A stretch of DNA of 64,000 bases from an uncultured Dorea sp. (GCA_910586965.1 CAJUMF010000003.1:1-64000); one strand, 5' to 3'; positions 33,272 to 43,192 are shown, counted from the first letter of the stretch. Numbers and translations are program-made. Notes: generated from the sequence alone by a model not told the origin.

Positions 33272-36200
33272 ATGTACAAGAAAGTTTCGACAGACTTGAA
33301 TTTTGTAGACAGAGAAAAGACCGTCCAGAAGTTCTGGGAGGACAACCATATTTTTGAGAAGAGTATGGAGGAGAATGACGGCAACGATATCTATATGTTT
33401 TATGACGGGCCGCCGACAGCTAACGGTAAGCCCCATATCGGCCATGTGCTGACTCGTGTAATTAAGGACATGATCCCGAGATACCGCACTATGAAAGGAT
33501 ATCAGGTGCCGAGAAAGGCAGGCTGGGATACCCACGGACTTCCGGTAGAGCTTGAGGTGGAAAAGGCTCTTGGGCTTGACGGCAAAGAACAGATTGAGGA
33601 ATATGGTTTAGAGCCGTTTATCGACAAATGTAAGGAGAGCGTCTGGAAGTACAAGGGGATGTGGGAAGATTTCTCCGGTACAGTGGGCTTCTGGGCGGAT
33701 ATGGACAATCCGTATGTAACCTACCACAATGATTATATCGAGTCCGAGTGGTGGGCGCTTAAGAAGATCTGGGACAAGGGACTGCTTTATAAAGGCTTCA
33801 AGATCGTGCCTTACTGTCCGCGCTGCGGTACGCCGCTTTCCGCCCAGGAGGTAGCGCAGGGGTATAAGGATGTGAAGGAGCGCTCTGCGATCGTGCGTTT
33901 TAAAGCAGTGGGAGAGGATGCTTATCTTCTGGCGTGGACGACTACGCCGTGGACACTCCCGTCGAACCTGGGATTGTGTGTGAACCCGAAGGAGACGTAT
34001 GCGAAAGTCCGGTGTATCGACGGCTTTACCTATTATATGGCGGAGGCTCTTCTCGATACGGTGCTTTCTCCGCTGGCGAAAGAAGGGGAAGCAGCCTATG
34101 AAGTGCTTGAGACTTATACCGGAAAGGATCTGGAGTATAAGGAATACGAGCCGCTCTACCAGTGTGCGGCGGATGGTATCGCTGGACAGCATAAGAAAGC
34201 TTTCTATGTGACCTGCGATGATTATGTAACACTGACGGATGGTACAGGAGTAGTACACATCGCTCCGGCATTCGGTGAGGACGATGCGAAGGTGTGCAGA
34301 AAGTACGATATGCCGTTTGTGCAGCTTGTGGATGAGAAGGGGAATATGGCGGAGTCCACGCCATTTGCCGGGTTGTTCGTAAAGAAGGCGGACCCGGAGG
34401 TCCTTAAAGACTTAGAGGAGAGAAAGCTTCTTTTCAGCGCACCGAACTTTGAGCACAGCTACCCCCATTGCTGGAGATGTGATACACCGCTGATCTACTA
34501 TGCGAGGGAATCCTGGTTTATCAAGATGACGGATGTGAAGGAAGATCTGATCGCCAATAATAATACCATCAACTGGATTCCGGAGAGTATCGGAAAAGGC
34601 CGTTTTGGTGACTGGCTGGAGAATGTCCAGGACTGGGGCATCAGCCGGAACCGTTATTGGGGGACTCCTTTAAATATCTGGGAATGTGAGTGCGGACATC
34701 AGCATTCCGTTGGAAGTATCGAGGAATTAAAGTCCATGTCCGGCAACTGTCCGGAGGATATCGAGCTTCATCGGCCGTATATCGACGAAGTGACGATCCG
34801 CTGTCCGAAGTGCGGTAAGGAGATGCACCGCGTGCCGGAGGTTATCGACTGCTGGTTTGACTCCGGGGCGATGCCTTTCGCGCAGCATCATTATCCTTTT
34901 GAGAATCAGGACGTGTTTGAGCAGCAGTTCCCGGCGGACTTTATCTCCGAGGCGGTAGACCAGACCAGAGGATGGTTCTATTCGCTGCTTGCGATTTCTA
35001 CCCTGATCTTCAACAAGGCTCCGTATAAGAATGTTATCGTCCTTGGGCATGTGCAGGATGAGAAGGGGCAGAAGATGAGTAAGTCGAAGGGAAATGCCAT
35101 TGACCCCTTTGACGCATTGGAAAAATACGGTGCAGACGCTATCCGCTGGTATTTCTACGTGAACAGTGCGCCGTGGCTGCCGAACCGTTTCCACGGAAAA
35201 GCGGTAGTGGAAGGACAGCGCAAGTTCATGGGGACGCTGTGGAACACCTACGCATTCTTTGTATTGTACGCGAATATTGACCAGTTTGACGCAACAAAAT
35301 ATACATTAGAGTACGATAAGTTATCTGTGATGGATAAATGGCTCCTCTCCAAGCTGAACACGCTGGTAAAAGAGGTGGATGATGATCTTGGTAATTATCG
35401 GATTCCGGAGGCGGCAAGAGCGTTGCAGGATTTTGTGGATGACATGAGCAACTGGTATGTCAGAAGAAGCCGGGAGCGTTTTTGGGCGAAGGGCATGGAG
35501 CAGGATAAGATCAATGCATATATGACGCTTTACACTGCTCTTGTGGTATGCAGCAAGGCGGCAGCTCCGCTGATTCCGTTTATGACGGAGGATATCTACC
35601 GGAATCTTGTAAAAAGTATCGATGAAAATGCACCGGAGAGTATCCATCTGTGTGACTTCCCTGAGGCAGAAGAAAAGTTCATCGACAAGGAGTTAGAGGC
35701 GAACATGGACAATGTGCTAAGGCTCGTTGTGATGGGCCGCGCCTGCAGGAATACGGCAAATATCAAGAACCGTCAGCCAATCGGGCAGATGTACGTAAAA
35801 GCAGAGTTTGAGCTTCCAAAGTTCTACGAGGATATCGTTGCGGACGAGCTGAACGTGAAAACTGTAACATTTACACAAGAAGTACGAGATTTCACCTCTT
35901 ATTCTTTTAAACCTCAGCTAAAGACAGTGGGGCCGAAATATGGTAAAATGTTAGGCGGAATTAAAGCAATACTCAGTGAGATTGACGGCAATGCAGCGAT
36001 GGATGAGCTGAATGCTTCAGGCGCGCTTAAGCTCGATGTGAATGGACAGGAGATTACCTTGTTCCGGGAGGATCTTTTGATCGAATCTGCGCAGACGGAA
36101 GGATACGTGTCTGAGAATGATAACGGGATCACCGTTGTCCTGGATACGAACCTGTCGGAGGAGCTTTTAGAGGAAGGCTTCGTACGTGAGATCATCAGCA

Positions 36201-36421
36201 AGGTTCAGACGATGCGTAAGGAAGCGGGCTTTGAGGTGATGGATAAGATCACGGTCACTTACGAGGGAACTGAGAAGGCCGGAAAGGTATTTGCCGGCAA
36301 TGCAGCAGTCATCGGCGACGAGACGCTGGCTGTTTCCGTTGAAGAGAAAGCTCCGGCAGGATACGTGAAAGAGTGGAAGATTAACGGGGAAAAAGTTACA
36401 CTGGGTGTAGAAAGGATTTAG
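33272..36421 (+). CDS. ileS: Isoleucyl-tRNA synthetase
   Basis: A 1049-residue class I synthetase that charges tRNA-Ile. It has HIGH at residues 55-58 (GKPHIGHVL), the CP1 editing domain with the TTTPWTLPSNLGLCVNP-like motif, zinc-type cysteines (CEC-type and CPKCG) and the KMSKSKGN loop. The C-terminal anticodon-binding domain extends to VERI. AGAAGGAGG precedes ATG 33272. Expression is governed by the T-box leader. glgP starts 4 bases after its stop, an unusual neighbour that may share its transcript. Confidence 0.97.
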   Translation: MYKKVSTDLNFVDREKTVQKFWEDNHIFEKSMEENDGNDIYMFYDGPPTANGKPHIGHVLTRVIKDMIPRYRTMKGYQVPRKAGWDTHGLPVELEVEKALGLDGKEQIEEYGLEPFIDKCKESVWKYKGMWEDFSGTVGFWADMDNPYVTYHNDYIESEWWALKKIWDKGLLYKGFKIVPYCPRCGTPLSAQEVAQGYKDVKERSAIVRFKAVGEDAYLLAWTTTPWTLPSNLGLCVNPKETYAKVRCIDGFTYYMAEALLDTVLSPLAKEGEAAYEVLETYTGKDLEYKEYEPLYQCAADGIAGQHKKAFYVTCDDYVTLTDGTGVVHIAPAFGEDDAKVCRKYDMPFVQLVDEKGNMAESTPFAGLFVKKADPEVLKDLEERKLLFSAPNFEHSYPHCWRCDTPLIYYARESWFIKMTDVKEDLIANNNTINWIPESIGKGRFGDWLENVQDWGISRNRYWGTPLNIWECECGHQHSVGSIEELKSMSGNCPEDIELHRPYIDEVTIRCPKCGKEMHRVPEVIDCWFDSGAMPFAQHHYPFENQDVFEQQFPADFISEAVDQTRGWFYSLLAISTLIFNKAPYKNVIVLGHVQDEKGQKMSKSKGNAIDPFDALEKYGADAIRWYFYVNSAPWLPNRFHGKAVVEGQRKFMGTLWNTYAFFVLYANIDQFDATKYTLEYDKLSVMDKWLLSKLNTLVKEVDDDLGNYRIPEAARALQDFVDDMSNWYVRRSRERFWAKGMEQDKINAYMTLYTALVVCSKAAAPLIPFMTEDIYRNLVKSIDENAPESIHLCDFPEAEEKFIDKELEANMDNVLRLVVMGRACRNTANIKNRQPIGQMYVKAEFELPKFYEDIVADELNVKTVTFTQEVRDFTSYSFKPQLKTVGPKYGKMLGGIKAILSEIDGNAAMDELNASGALKLDVNGQEITLFREDLLIESAQTEGYVSENDNGITVVLDTNLSEELLEEGFVREIISKVQTMRKEAGFEVMDKITVTYEGTEKAGKVFAGNAAVIGDETLAVSVEEKAPAGYVKEWKINGEKVTLGVERI

Positions 36422-36425
36422 ACAG

Positions 36426-38885
36426 ATGAATGCAAGATTAAGCAAATCAATATTTAAGAGAGATGTGCAGGAGAATGTCAGAAGATTATTCCGTAAAGAA
36501 TTGGACGAGGCAAACCCGCAGGAAAAGTTCCAGGCGGTATCCTACGCAGTAAAAGAGGCGATCATTGACAATTGGATCGCGACGCAGAGACAGTTTGATA
36601 AAGATGACCCGAAGATTGTATACTATATGTCCATGGAGTTTCTGATGGGCCGTGCCCTCGGGAATAACCTGATCAATATGACCGCTTATAAAGAAGTCGC
36701 GGAAGCTCTTGATGAGCTTGGTATTAACTTAAACGAGATAGAGGATCAGGAACCGGATCCGGCTCTTGGAAACGGCGGTCTGGGACGTCTTGCGGCATGT
36801 TTCCTTGACTCTCTGGCTTCTCTCGGATATGCGGCTTACGGCTGCGGCATCCGTTACCGCTATGGTATGTTCAAACAGAAGATCAAAGACGGTTATCAGG
36901 TGGAAGCGCCGGATAACTGGCTAAAGGACGGCAATCCTTTTGAACTTCGAAGACCCGAGTATGCGAAGGAGATTCGTTTCGGCGGCAATATCCGTGTAGA
37001 GTATGACGAGACAGGAAAGACGATATTCAAGCAGGAGAACTATGAGTCCGTGCGCGCGGTCCCGTATGATTATCCGATTGTAGGTTATAACAATAATCAG
37101 GTGAATACGCTTCGTATCTGGGACGCAGAACCGATTGTGGATTTCCAGCTTGAGTCCTTCGACCGGGGGGATTACCACAAAGCTGTAGAGCAGCAGAACC
37201 TTGCGAAGAATATTGTTGAGGTACTGTACCCCAATGATAATCATTACGCAGGAAAAGAGCTTCGTCTGAAACAGCAGTACTTCTTTGTATCTGCAAGCCT
37301 TCAGGCGGCTGTCGCAAAATATATGAGAAGCCACGACGACGTAAGAAAGCTTTACGAGAAAGCGACGTTCCAGATGAACGATACCCATCCGACGGTAGCA
37401 GTGGCAGAGCTGATGAGGATCCTTCTCGATGATTACCAGCTCGGCTGGAATGAGGCGTGGGAGGTTACCACAAAGGCATGTGCATATACGAACCATACCA
37501 TCATGGCAGAGGCTCTTGAGAAGTGGCCCATCGACCTGTTCTCGAGACTCCTTCCGCGAGTATATCAGATCATCCAGGAGATTGACCGCCGCTTTATCAT
37601 CCAGGTGCGCGAGATGTATCCGGGCGATGAGGAGAAGGTAAAGAAGATGGGAATCCTGCGGGACGGCCAGGTTAAGATGGCACATCTTGCAATCGTGGCA
37701 GGTTACTCTGTGAATGGTGTTGCAAGGCTTCATACAGAGATCCTTAAGAAACGTGAGCTCAAGGACTTTTATGAGATGATGCCGGAGAAGTTCAATAATA
37801 AGACCAATGGTATCACACAGAGACGTTTCCTCATGCACGGCAATCCGCTCCTTGCGGACTGGGTATCTAAGAAGCTGTGTACAAGGGACTGGGCGATGGA
37901 TCTTACGCTGATGAGCGGCCTTAAGAAGTATGCGGACGATGAGACTTCTCTCAGGGAATTTATGAAGATCAAGCGCAAGAACAAAGAGCGTCTTGCAGCG
38001 TATATTATGGAGCATAACGGGATTGAGATCGATCCGGATTCGATTTTTGATGTACAGGTTAAGAGGCTTCACGAGTATAAGAGACAGCTCCTTAACATCC
38101 TGCATGTGATGTATTTGTACAACAAGATCAAGACCCACCCGGAGATGAGCTTCTATCCGAGAACATTTATCTTTGGTGCAAAGGCTTCTGCCGGATATGT
38201 CCGTGCCAAGGAGATTATCAAGCTGATCAATTCTGTGGCTGATGTAGTCAACAATGACCGCAGCATCAACGGAAAGCTCAAGGTTGTGTTTATCGAGGAT
38301 TACCGTGTATCTATCGCAGAATGGATCTTCGCGGCAGCAGATGTGAGTGAGCAGATATCTACGGCATCTAAGGAAGCTTCCGGTACAGGTAACATGAAGT
38401 TCATGTTAAACGGTGCACCGACGATTGGTACGATGGACGGTGCGAATGTGGAGATTGTAGAAGAGGTTGGTGAGGAGAACGCATTTATCTTTGGTATGAG
38501 TTCTGATGAAGTTATGGCTTACGAGAAAAACGGCGGTTATAATCCATATGATGTCTACAATAATGACGAGGAGATCCGCCGCGTGGTGAACCAGCTTGTA
38601 GACGGTACGTATGCGGAGGGTGATTCGGAGAGATACCGTGACCTTTACAACAGTCTGCTGGTCCAGAAAGGAAATGATAAAGCGGATATGTACTTTATCC
38701 TGAAGGATTTCCGTGCATATGCGCAGGCGCAGGAGAAGGTAGAGGAAGCTTACAAGGATAAGGACAGATGGGCGAAGATGGCACTGCTTAATACGGCCTG
38801 CTGCGGAAAATTCTCTTCTGACCGGACAATTGAGGAGTACGTAGATGATATCTGGAAGTTAGATAAGATCAAAGTTGAGGTATAA
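36426..38885 (+). CDS. glgP: Glycogen/alpha-glucan phosphorylase
   Basis: An 819-residue GT35 phosphorylase that releases glucose-1-phosphate from alpha-1,4-glucans in the cytoplasm. Conserved blocks include EDQEPDPALGNGGLGRLAACFLDS-like residues near 105-130, NDTHPTVAVAELMR, and EASGTGNMKFMLNGAPTIGTMDGANVE, where the Lys binds pyridoxal phosphate. The frame runs from ATG 36426, 4 bases after ileS, without a separate promoter. A terminator follows at 38895-38928. Confidence 0.96.
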   Translation: MNARLSKSIFKRDVQENVRRLFRKELDEANPQEKFQAVSYAVKEAIIDNWIATQRQFDKDDPKIVYYMSMEFLMGRALGNNLINMTAYKEVAEALDELGINLNEIEDQEPDPALGNGGLGRLAACFLDSLASLGYAAYGCGIRYRYGMFKQKIKDGYQVEAPDNWLKDGNPFELRRPEYAKEIRFGGNIRVEYDETGKTIFKQENYESVRAVPYDYPIVGYNNNQVNTLRIWDAEPIVDFQLESFDRGDYHKAVEQQNLAKNIVEVLYPNDNHYAGKELRLKQQYFFVSASLQAAVAKYMRSHDDVRKLYEKATFQMNDTHPTVAVAELMRILLDDYQLGWNEAWEVTTKACAYTNHTIMAEALEKWPIDLFSRLLPRVYQIIQEIDRRFIIQVREMYPGDEEKVKKMGILRDGQVKMAHLAIVAGYSVNGVARLHTEILKKRELKDFYEMMPEKFNNKTNGITQRRFLMHGNPLLADWVSKKLCTRDWAMDLTLMSGLKKYADDETSLREFMKIKRKNKERLAAYIMEHNGIEIDPDSIFDVQVKRLHEYKRQLLNILHVMYLYNKIKTHPEMSFYPRTFIFGAKASAGYVRAKEIIKLINSVADVVNNDRSINGKLKVVFIEDYRVSIAEWIFAAADVSEQISTASKEASGTGNMKFMLNGAPTIGTMDGANVEIVEEVGEENAFIFGMSSDEVMAYEKNGGYNPYDVYNNDEEIRRVVNQLVDGTYAEGDSERYRDLYNSLLVQKGNDKADMYFILKDFRAYAQAQEKVEEAYKDKDRWAKMALLNTACCGKFSSDRTIEEYVDDIWKLDKIKVEV

Positions 38886-38894
38886 AAGTGACAG

Positions 38895-38928
38895 CCCTCT
38901 CATACAGTAATGTATGGGAGGGTTTTTT
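38895..38928 (+). terminator. Terminator of glgP overlapping the spoIID ribosome binding site
   Basis: CCCTCTCATACA at 38895-38906 pairs with TGTATGGGAGGG at 38911-38922 (one U-G pair), followed by six T and directly by ATG 38929 of spoIID. GGGAGGG is both the 3' arm of the terminator and the only good ribosome binding site for spoIID. Confidence 0.8.
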
Positions 38929-39849
38929 ATGCGGCAGAAATTCAGACAATTTGGGTATTACCTGGTTATTATCGTGTTATTGCCTTATGTGATAACTGTT
39001 TTTATAAATGGTCCAAGCATCGCTACTTCATCTCACGTAGACGGCACATACGTAAAGGTCCGGCTGGGTGAGAACCAGACGGCGGAAGAAGCCGGGGAAG
39101 GCAGCGTCATCGACCTTCCGATCGAAGAGTACTGTATCGGGATTATGGCAAAGGAAGTCTTGCCAGAGTATGAGAAAGAGATGCTTAAGGCACAGGCAGT
39201 CCTTGTCCGCACGGACGTATACCGCAGGATAGAGAAAGAAGGGAGCGGCGCGGTGCTTGAGGATTCCTTCTGGACCCAGAAGGAGATGGAAAAGGCGTGG
39301 GGCGTGACCAAATATTCCAGATATTATAATAAGCTTAGAACTGCGTGGCGCGATACCGAAGGACAGGTGCTTATGTATGACGGAAAGCTTGCGAAAACTC
39401 CGTTTTTCCGGTTGAGCAATGGAAGTACAAGAGACGGAAAGGAAGTGCTGGGGAAAGGGTATCCCTATCTTAGGATTATGGAGTGTCCGATGGATATTGA
39501 AGCTGAAGAGCAGATTCAGACGGTCACATTGGATGACATGGATGCGGAGATAAAGATGTGTGATACGGCCGGATATGTGCTCAGTGTTCAAGTGGGCAAG
39601 GAAGAGGTCAGCGGGGAGGAGTTTCGGACAAATTATCATCTGGCGTCGAGTTGCTTTACTTTGCAGAAATATAATGGTAAGCTTCGGATTACAACGAGAG
39701 GAGTGGGGCATGGATTGGGGATGAGCCAGAATACAGCAAATGAGATGGCAAAACACGGACGGAAGTACGAGGAGATACTGGAAGAATTTTTTGAAGATAC
39801 AGATATAAAGGAAGTCACAGATATCGTATTGGCAAGTCCTTCTGAGTAA
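38929..39849 (+). CDS. spoIID: SpoIID-like peptidoglycan lytic transglycosylase
   Basis: A 306-residue membrane-anchored protein with an N-terminal helix (YYLVIIVLLPYVITVFING) and a SpoIID/LytB domain: IEEYCIGIMAKEVLPEYEKEMLKAQAVLVRT contains the catalytic Glu, and GHGLGMSQNTANEMAKHG the conserved GHGxGMSQ motif. SpoIID degrades peptidoglycan during engulfment in sporulation, in the mother cell membrane. It is followed by a spoIIQ-like gene, the usual order in Clostridia. The start codon lies directly after the glgP terminator T tract. Confidence 0.93.
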   Translation: MRQKFRQFGYYLVIIVLLPYVITVFINGPSIATSSHVDGTYVKVRLGENQTAEEAGEGSVIDLPIEEYCIGIMAKEVLPEYEKEMLKAQAVLVRTDVYRRIEKEGSGAVLEDSFWTQKEMEKAWGVTKYSRYYNKLRTAWRDTEGQVLMYDGKLAKTPFFRLSNGSTRDGKEVLGKGYPYLRIMECPMDIEAEEQIQTVTLDDMDAEIKMCDTAGYVLSVQVGKEEVSGEEFRTNYHLASSCFTLQKYNGKLRITTRGVGHGLGMSQNTANEMAKHGRKYEEILEEFFEDTDIKEVTDIVLASPSE

Positions 39850-39924
39850 AGTTTGATTTAATTGCATTTCTAAGAATAAGTCGGTCACTATCTGGCAAAA
39901 ATAAAGTCAGAGGTGGTGATAATA

Positions 39925-40713
39925 ATGAATGAAAGGCAACAAACTCCAAGATTTAAGCCAAAACGAAAGAACAGAGGAGCAGCCGTAGCGGCAGTGCTGT
40001 GCTTTGTGGCAGCAATTGCAATTGTGGGAACATATACATTTAAAGACTACAGAGAATCACAGCGGGAAATCGAACAGATGGAGCTGTCGCAGGCGAAAAA
40101 GCAGGAGCCAAAAGAAAGGACGGAGGATTCAAAGCCGACCAACACGGAAATGATCATCAATGAGAAAGAAGATACTTTAGATCACATTGCCGAGGCTGCT
40201 GAGACAGAGGATACGGAAGAAGAAGAGAAAAATGATGCGGAGAGCGAGACGGAAAACAGCACGGAACAGACAGCGGGACAGAGCAAGGCGGTGAATTTTT
40301 CCAGTGACAGCAAGCTTCTCTGGCCGGTGGAAGGAACACTTTTGATGAATTATAGCATGGACAAGACGGTGTATTTTTCTACATTGGATCAGTTCAAGTA
40401 CAATCCGGCACTGGTGATTTCCGGGGAAAAGGGTGATCAGATCATATCTTCAGCGCCGGGAATCGTAAAGTCCATCGACAAGACCGCGGAGACAGGAACT
40501 ACTATCAATGTGGACATCGGCGGCGGATACGAGCTGTTCTATGGGCAGTTAAATGATGTGAAAGTGAAAACCGGAGATTATGTAGACAGCAAGACGGTTC
40601 TCGGATATGTGGGAGACCCGACGATCTACTACAGTGTGGAAGGCTGCAACGTATATTTTGAGATGAGAAAAGACGGCCAGCCGGTCAATCCCATGGATTT
40701 TCTGGTGGAATAA
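39925..40713 (+). CDS. spoIIQ: SpoIIQ-like M23-family protein, degenerate active site
   Basis: A 262-residue protein with one N-terminal helix (residues about 14-34), an acidic low-complexity linker (about 45-115) and a LytM/M23 domain (about 130-262). In active M23 peptidases the domain has HxxxD and HxH; here the matching places read NPALVISGEKGD and GCNVYFEMR, without His. It is therefore probably a structural SpoIIQ that binds SpoIIIAH across the septal space, not a peptidase. Position after spoIID supports this. AGGTGGTGA precedes ATG 39925. Confidence 0.85.
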   Translation: MNERQQTPRFKPKRKNRGAAVAAVLCFVAAIAIVGTYTFKDYRESQREIEQMELSQAKKQEPKERTEDSKPTNTEMIINEKEDTLDHIAEAAETEDTEEEEKNDAESETENSTEQTAGQSKAVNFSSDSKLLWPVEGTLLMNYSMDKTVYFSTLDQFKYNPALVISGEKGDQIISSAPGIVKSIDKTAETGTTINVDIGGGYELFYGQLNDVKVKTGDYVDSKTVLGYVGDPTIYYSVEGCNVYFEMRKDGQPVNPMDFLVE

Positions 40714-40732
40714 ACAGTAAAAGATGAAATAG

Positions 40733-40770
40733 AAATAACGGTCCGGCGGTATGCAGGGCTGTTATTTTTT
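40733..40770 (+). terminator. Terminator after spoIIQ
   Basis: AAATAAC at 40733-40739 pairs with GTTATTT at 40761-40767, followed by further T. Confidence 0.5.
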
Positions 40771-40819
40771 GCCTGGTTCGTCTATAATGATAGCAGATAT
40801 AAAAGCGGCAGGTGAGAGG

Positions 40820-41080
40820 ATGAATTATACATATATTGTAGAATGCAGAGACAAAAGCCTTTACACAGGCTGGACGACAGACATTGAGAAGCGTATAGCT
40901 GCTCATAATGAAGGAAAAGGTGCAAAATATACGAAGAGCCGCCGTCCGGTGAAGCTTGTGTATACAGAGGAGCATGAGACGAAAAACGATGCCATGAAGC
41001 GGGAATACGCTATAAAGCGTATGACCCGCCAAGAGAAATTAGCGATGATCGAAAAGGCTAAAGTACAAATACATACATGA
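40820..41080 (+). CDS. GIY-YIG nuclease family protein (UPF0213-like)
   Basis: An 86-residue single-domain protein: YTYIVECRDKSLYTGWT holds the GIY-YIG-like pair (YIV...YTG), followed by DIEKRIAAHNEGKGAKYTKSR and a late Glu/Lys segment (KREYAIKRMTRQEKLAMI). Such small YhbQ/UPF0213 proteins are stand-alone nucleases with a suspected role in DNA repair. The start ATG 40820 has GGTGAGAGG before it. Its last 23 bases overlap the end of the hemolysin III gene on the other strand. Confidence 0.88.
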   Translation: MNYTYIVECRDKSLYTGWTTDIEKRIAAHNEGKGAKYTKSRRPVKLVYTEEHETKNDAMKREYAIKRMTRQEKLAMIEKAKVQIHT

Positions 41081-41720
41081 CAACAAAGTGGCACGCGCTG
41101 CCGCCCATGACAAACAGATGGAAGATTTCGTGGCTTCCAAAATTCTTATGCTTCAGATTAAAGAGCGGAAGTTTGAGGGCGTAGATGACGCCGCCCACCG
41201 TGTAGATGACACCGCCTGCAAGGAGCCATAGGAAGGCTGCCGTTGACATGGAATTTAATATCTGAGTAAACGCTAAGACACAGGTCCAGCCCATACCGAT
41301 ATACAGTACAGATGATACCCATCTGGGACAATAAACCCAGAAAGCTTTGAGCAGTATACCGATGATGGCAAAACTCCATACGATTGCGAGAAGGATAACG
41401 CCTCTTTTTCCGCCTAAAACGAGAAGGCAGATCGGCGTGTAGCTTCCGGCAATAAGGACACTGATCATCATATGATCGACTTTTTTCAAAATCGTATTAA
41501 TCCGTTCCGAGCGGTTGAAGGTATGATAAGTGGTGCTTGCTGCATACAATAAGATCAGGCTTGCCGCATAGATGATAATTGATATAAGGTAAATGCGGCC
41601 TGGTTCATGAGCAGCCTTGATAATGAGCGGAACCGCAGCAAATATAGCCATAAGCATTCCGATAAAATGAGTGATTGCGCTTCCGGGATCTTTTACATAA
41701 CGGTTAATAGTATCTGACAT
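41058..41720 (-). CDS. Hemolysin III / PAQR-family membrane protein
   Basis: A 220-residue protein with seven hydrophobic helices and the family residues: THFIGMLMAIF, LILLYAASTTYHTF (conserved Ser/His), KKVDHMMISVLIAGSYTPI and SHEIFHLFVMGGSACHF, which hold the Asp/His metal ligands. Bacterial members are metal-dependent hydrolase-like proteins of unclear role. ATG 41720 follows AAGGAGG; the longer frame to 41756 is less likely. It converges with the GIY-YIG gene with a 23-base overlap. Confidence 0.9.
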   Translation of the reverse strand: MSDTINRYVKDPGSAITHFIGMLMAIFAAVPLIIKAAHEPGRIYLISIIIYAASLILLYAASTTYHTFNRSERINTILKKVDHMMISVLIAGSYTPICLLVLGGKRGVILLAIVWSFAIIGILLKAFWVYCPRWVSSVLYIGMGWTCVLAFTQILNSMSTAAFLWLLAGGVIYTVGGVIYALKLPLFNLKHKNFGSHEIFHLFVMGGSACHFVVMYVFVL

Positions 41721-41808
41721 ACGATATACCTCCTTAAATATATTATATAACAACATGTAGTTTTTAAAACTATATTAAGCATATATCCATATTATACCCG
41801 AAATAAAA

Positions 41809-41848
41809 AAAATGCAAGCATTAAATTTAATTTTAATGCTTGCATTTT
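41809..41848 (-). terminator. Terminator of the solute-binding protein gene
   Basis: A 17-bp perfect stem (41809-41825 with 41832-41848) with a 6-base loop. On the minus strand a T-rich run follows. It lies 10 bases after the stop of the lipoprotein gene. Confidence 0.85.
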
Positions 41849-41857
41849 CGACATATA

Positions 41858-43192
41858 TTAGTCAGACATATTTGCCTTCTCTATGACTTCTTCCTGTAAT
41901 TTGTCAAACATTGCCATACATTCATCCACAGTGGCGCCATTCAGAAGTTCCCGCACAATCAGGCAAGTATTTCCCCATTGCTCCACATTCATAGCGGCGT
42001 TGGAGCCTAAGACATAGACATTGTCTTTTACCCGGTCCTGGAGCGGCTCTAATGCCGGAACACATTCTACCTCCACGTTTTTGGAGGGGGAGATAACTTT
42101 GTTCGTCTCCGCATATAATTGCAGCGCTTCGTCGGACAGGATAATGTCCAGAACGTTCAGGGCATCGTCAGCGTTTTCGGAGCCTGTGCATATGCCATAT
42201 CCGGTTATGGGTATGACGGGCATCTGCCCCAGCTTGCTTGGGAATCCGATGACCTGCATGTTAAAATCAGGCTTTCCGTAAGCGGTCTCTGCGTTGGCAG
42301 CTCCCCAGTAAGCCATTACGATAGGTGTTTTCTGAGCCAGAAAGTCGGGGCCTTCCCCTTCTATAGCCTCATAAGTATAAGCGGTCTTTGCGTCAATATA
42401 GCCTTTGTCAATCAGCTCTTTTAAGAATTCAAAGCCGGGGCGCATATAGTCGCTGTACTTGGCATCCCCTTTGTTGAGAGCGTCAATTTCCGCCTCCGTG
42501 CTGCCACCGTTGTATAAATCTGCGTAGGCCTGCGCGAGGACAAAGTTTTCCAGCCACCAGCGGTTTGCGCCGATGGGAGTCTCGATGCCGTTTTCCTTGA
42601 ACACTTTGCAGCATTCCATAAATTCTTCCGGGGTATTGGGCAGCTTAAGCTTATACTTATCAAACATATCCTTGTTGATAAACAGGCCGTAAGCGACAAC
42701 CTCCTGGGGAATGGCAACCAGTTTGCCGTCAATAGTATTAGCGGCTTTTACCACATCCCTGAGATTTTTGGCGCTCTCAAGGCCGGATAAGTCCATAAGC
42801 CTCCCCTCATATCCTAAAGTCTGCATCGTGTCCGGATTCATCAGATAGAAATCATCCATATTGCTGCGTACCCGGTCAAGGACTACGTCATCGTAGGACT
42901 TTTCCTTATAATTTTCCGCCGTGTAAGTCCTGTATTCGACAGTCAGGCCAAGTTCGCTTTCTGCCAGTTCTATTGTTCGGTCAAAGGCGGTTCTTGCAGT
43001 ATTGGTCGCATTGGGTTTTGACTTTTCCATAGGGCCGAAAAGGTTGACGATTTTCTTATCAGGGGCATCGTTTTCAACCAGATTTTCAATGGTATTTGTT
43101 TTGGAACTGCACGCGGCTAAGCTAAATGCCATAACAGCGGCCAGCAAAGCAGCGGCCGTCCTTTGGAGGGGGATTTCTATGTTATTTTTCAT
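41858..43192 (-). CDS. ABC-type sugar-binding lipoprotein (orphan)
   Basis: A 444-residue family-1 solute-binding protein. The lipobox is FSLAAC, with Cys28 as lipid anchor. Conserved features include the YGLFINKDMFDKYKLKLPNTPEEF hinge segment and a Trp/Tyr-rich cleft (ANRWWLENF). No permease or ATPase gene is nearby; the gene directly upstream in the same direction encodes a hybrid histidine kinase, starting 23 bases before. The protein may therefore deliver a ligand signal to that kinase instead of feeding a transporter, or serve permeases elsewhere. Confidence 0.88.
   Translation of the reverse strand: MKNNIEIPLQRTAAALLAAVMAFSLAACSSKTNTIENLVENDAPDKKIVNLFGPMEKSKPNATNTARTAFDRTIELAESELGLTVEYRTYTAENYKEKSYDDVVLDRVRSNMDDFYLMNPDTMQTLGYEGRLMDLSGLESAKNLRDVVKAANTIDGKLVAIPQEVVAYGLFINKDMFDKYKLKLPNTPEEFMECCKVFKENGIETPIGANRWWLENFVLAQAYADLYNGGSTEAEIDALNKGDAKYSDYMRPGFEFLKELIDKGYIDAKTAYTYEAIEGEGPDFLAQKTPIVMAYWGAANAETAYGKPDFNMQVIGFPSKLGQMPVIPITGYGICTGSENADDALNVLDIILSDEALQLYAETNKVISPSKNVEVECVPALEPLQDRVKDNVYVLGSNAAMNVEQWGNTCLIVRELLNGATVDECMAMFDKLQEEVIEKANMSD

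Noticed and set aside
36921..38138. A 405-codon antisense frame inside glgP
   Set aside because: The glgP frame is fully conserved over this stretch; the antisense frame is a by-product of its codon use.
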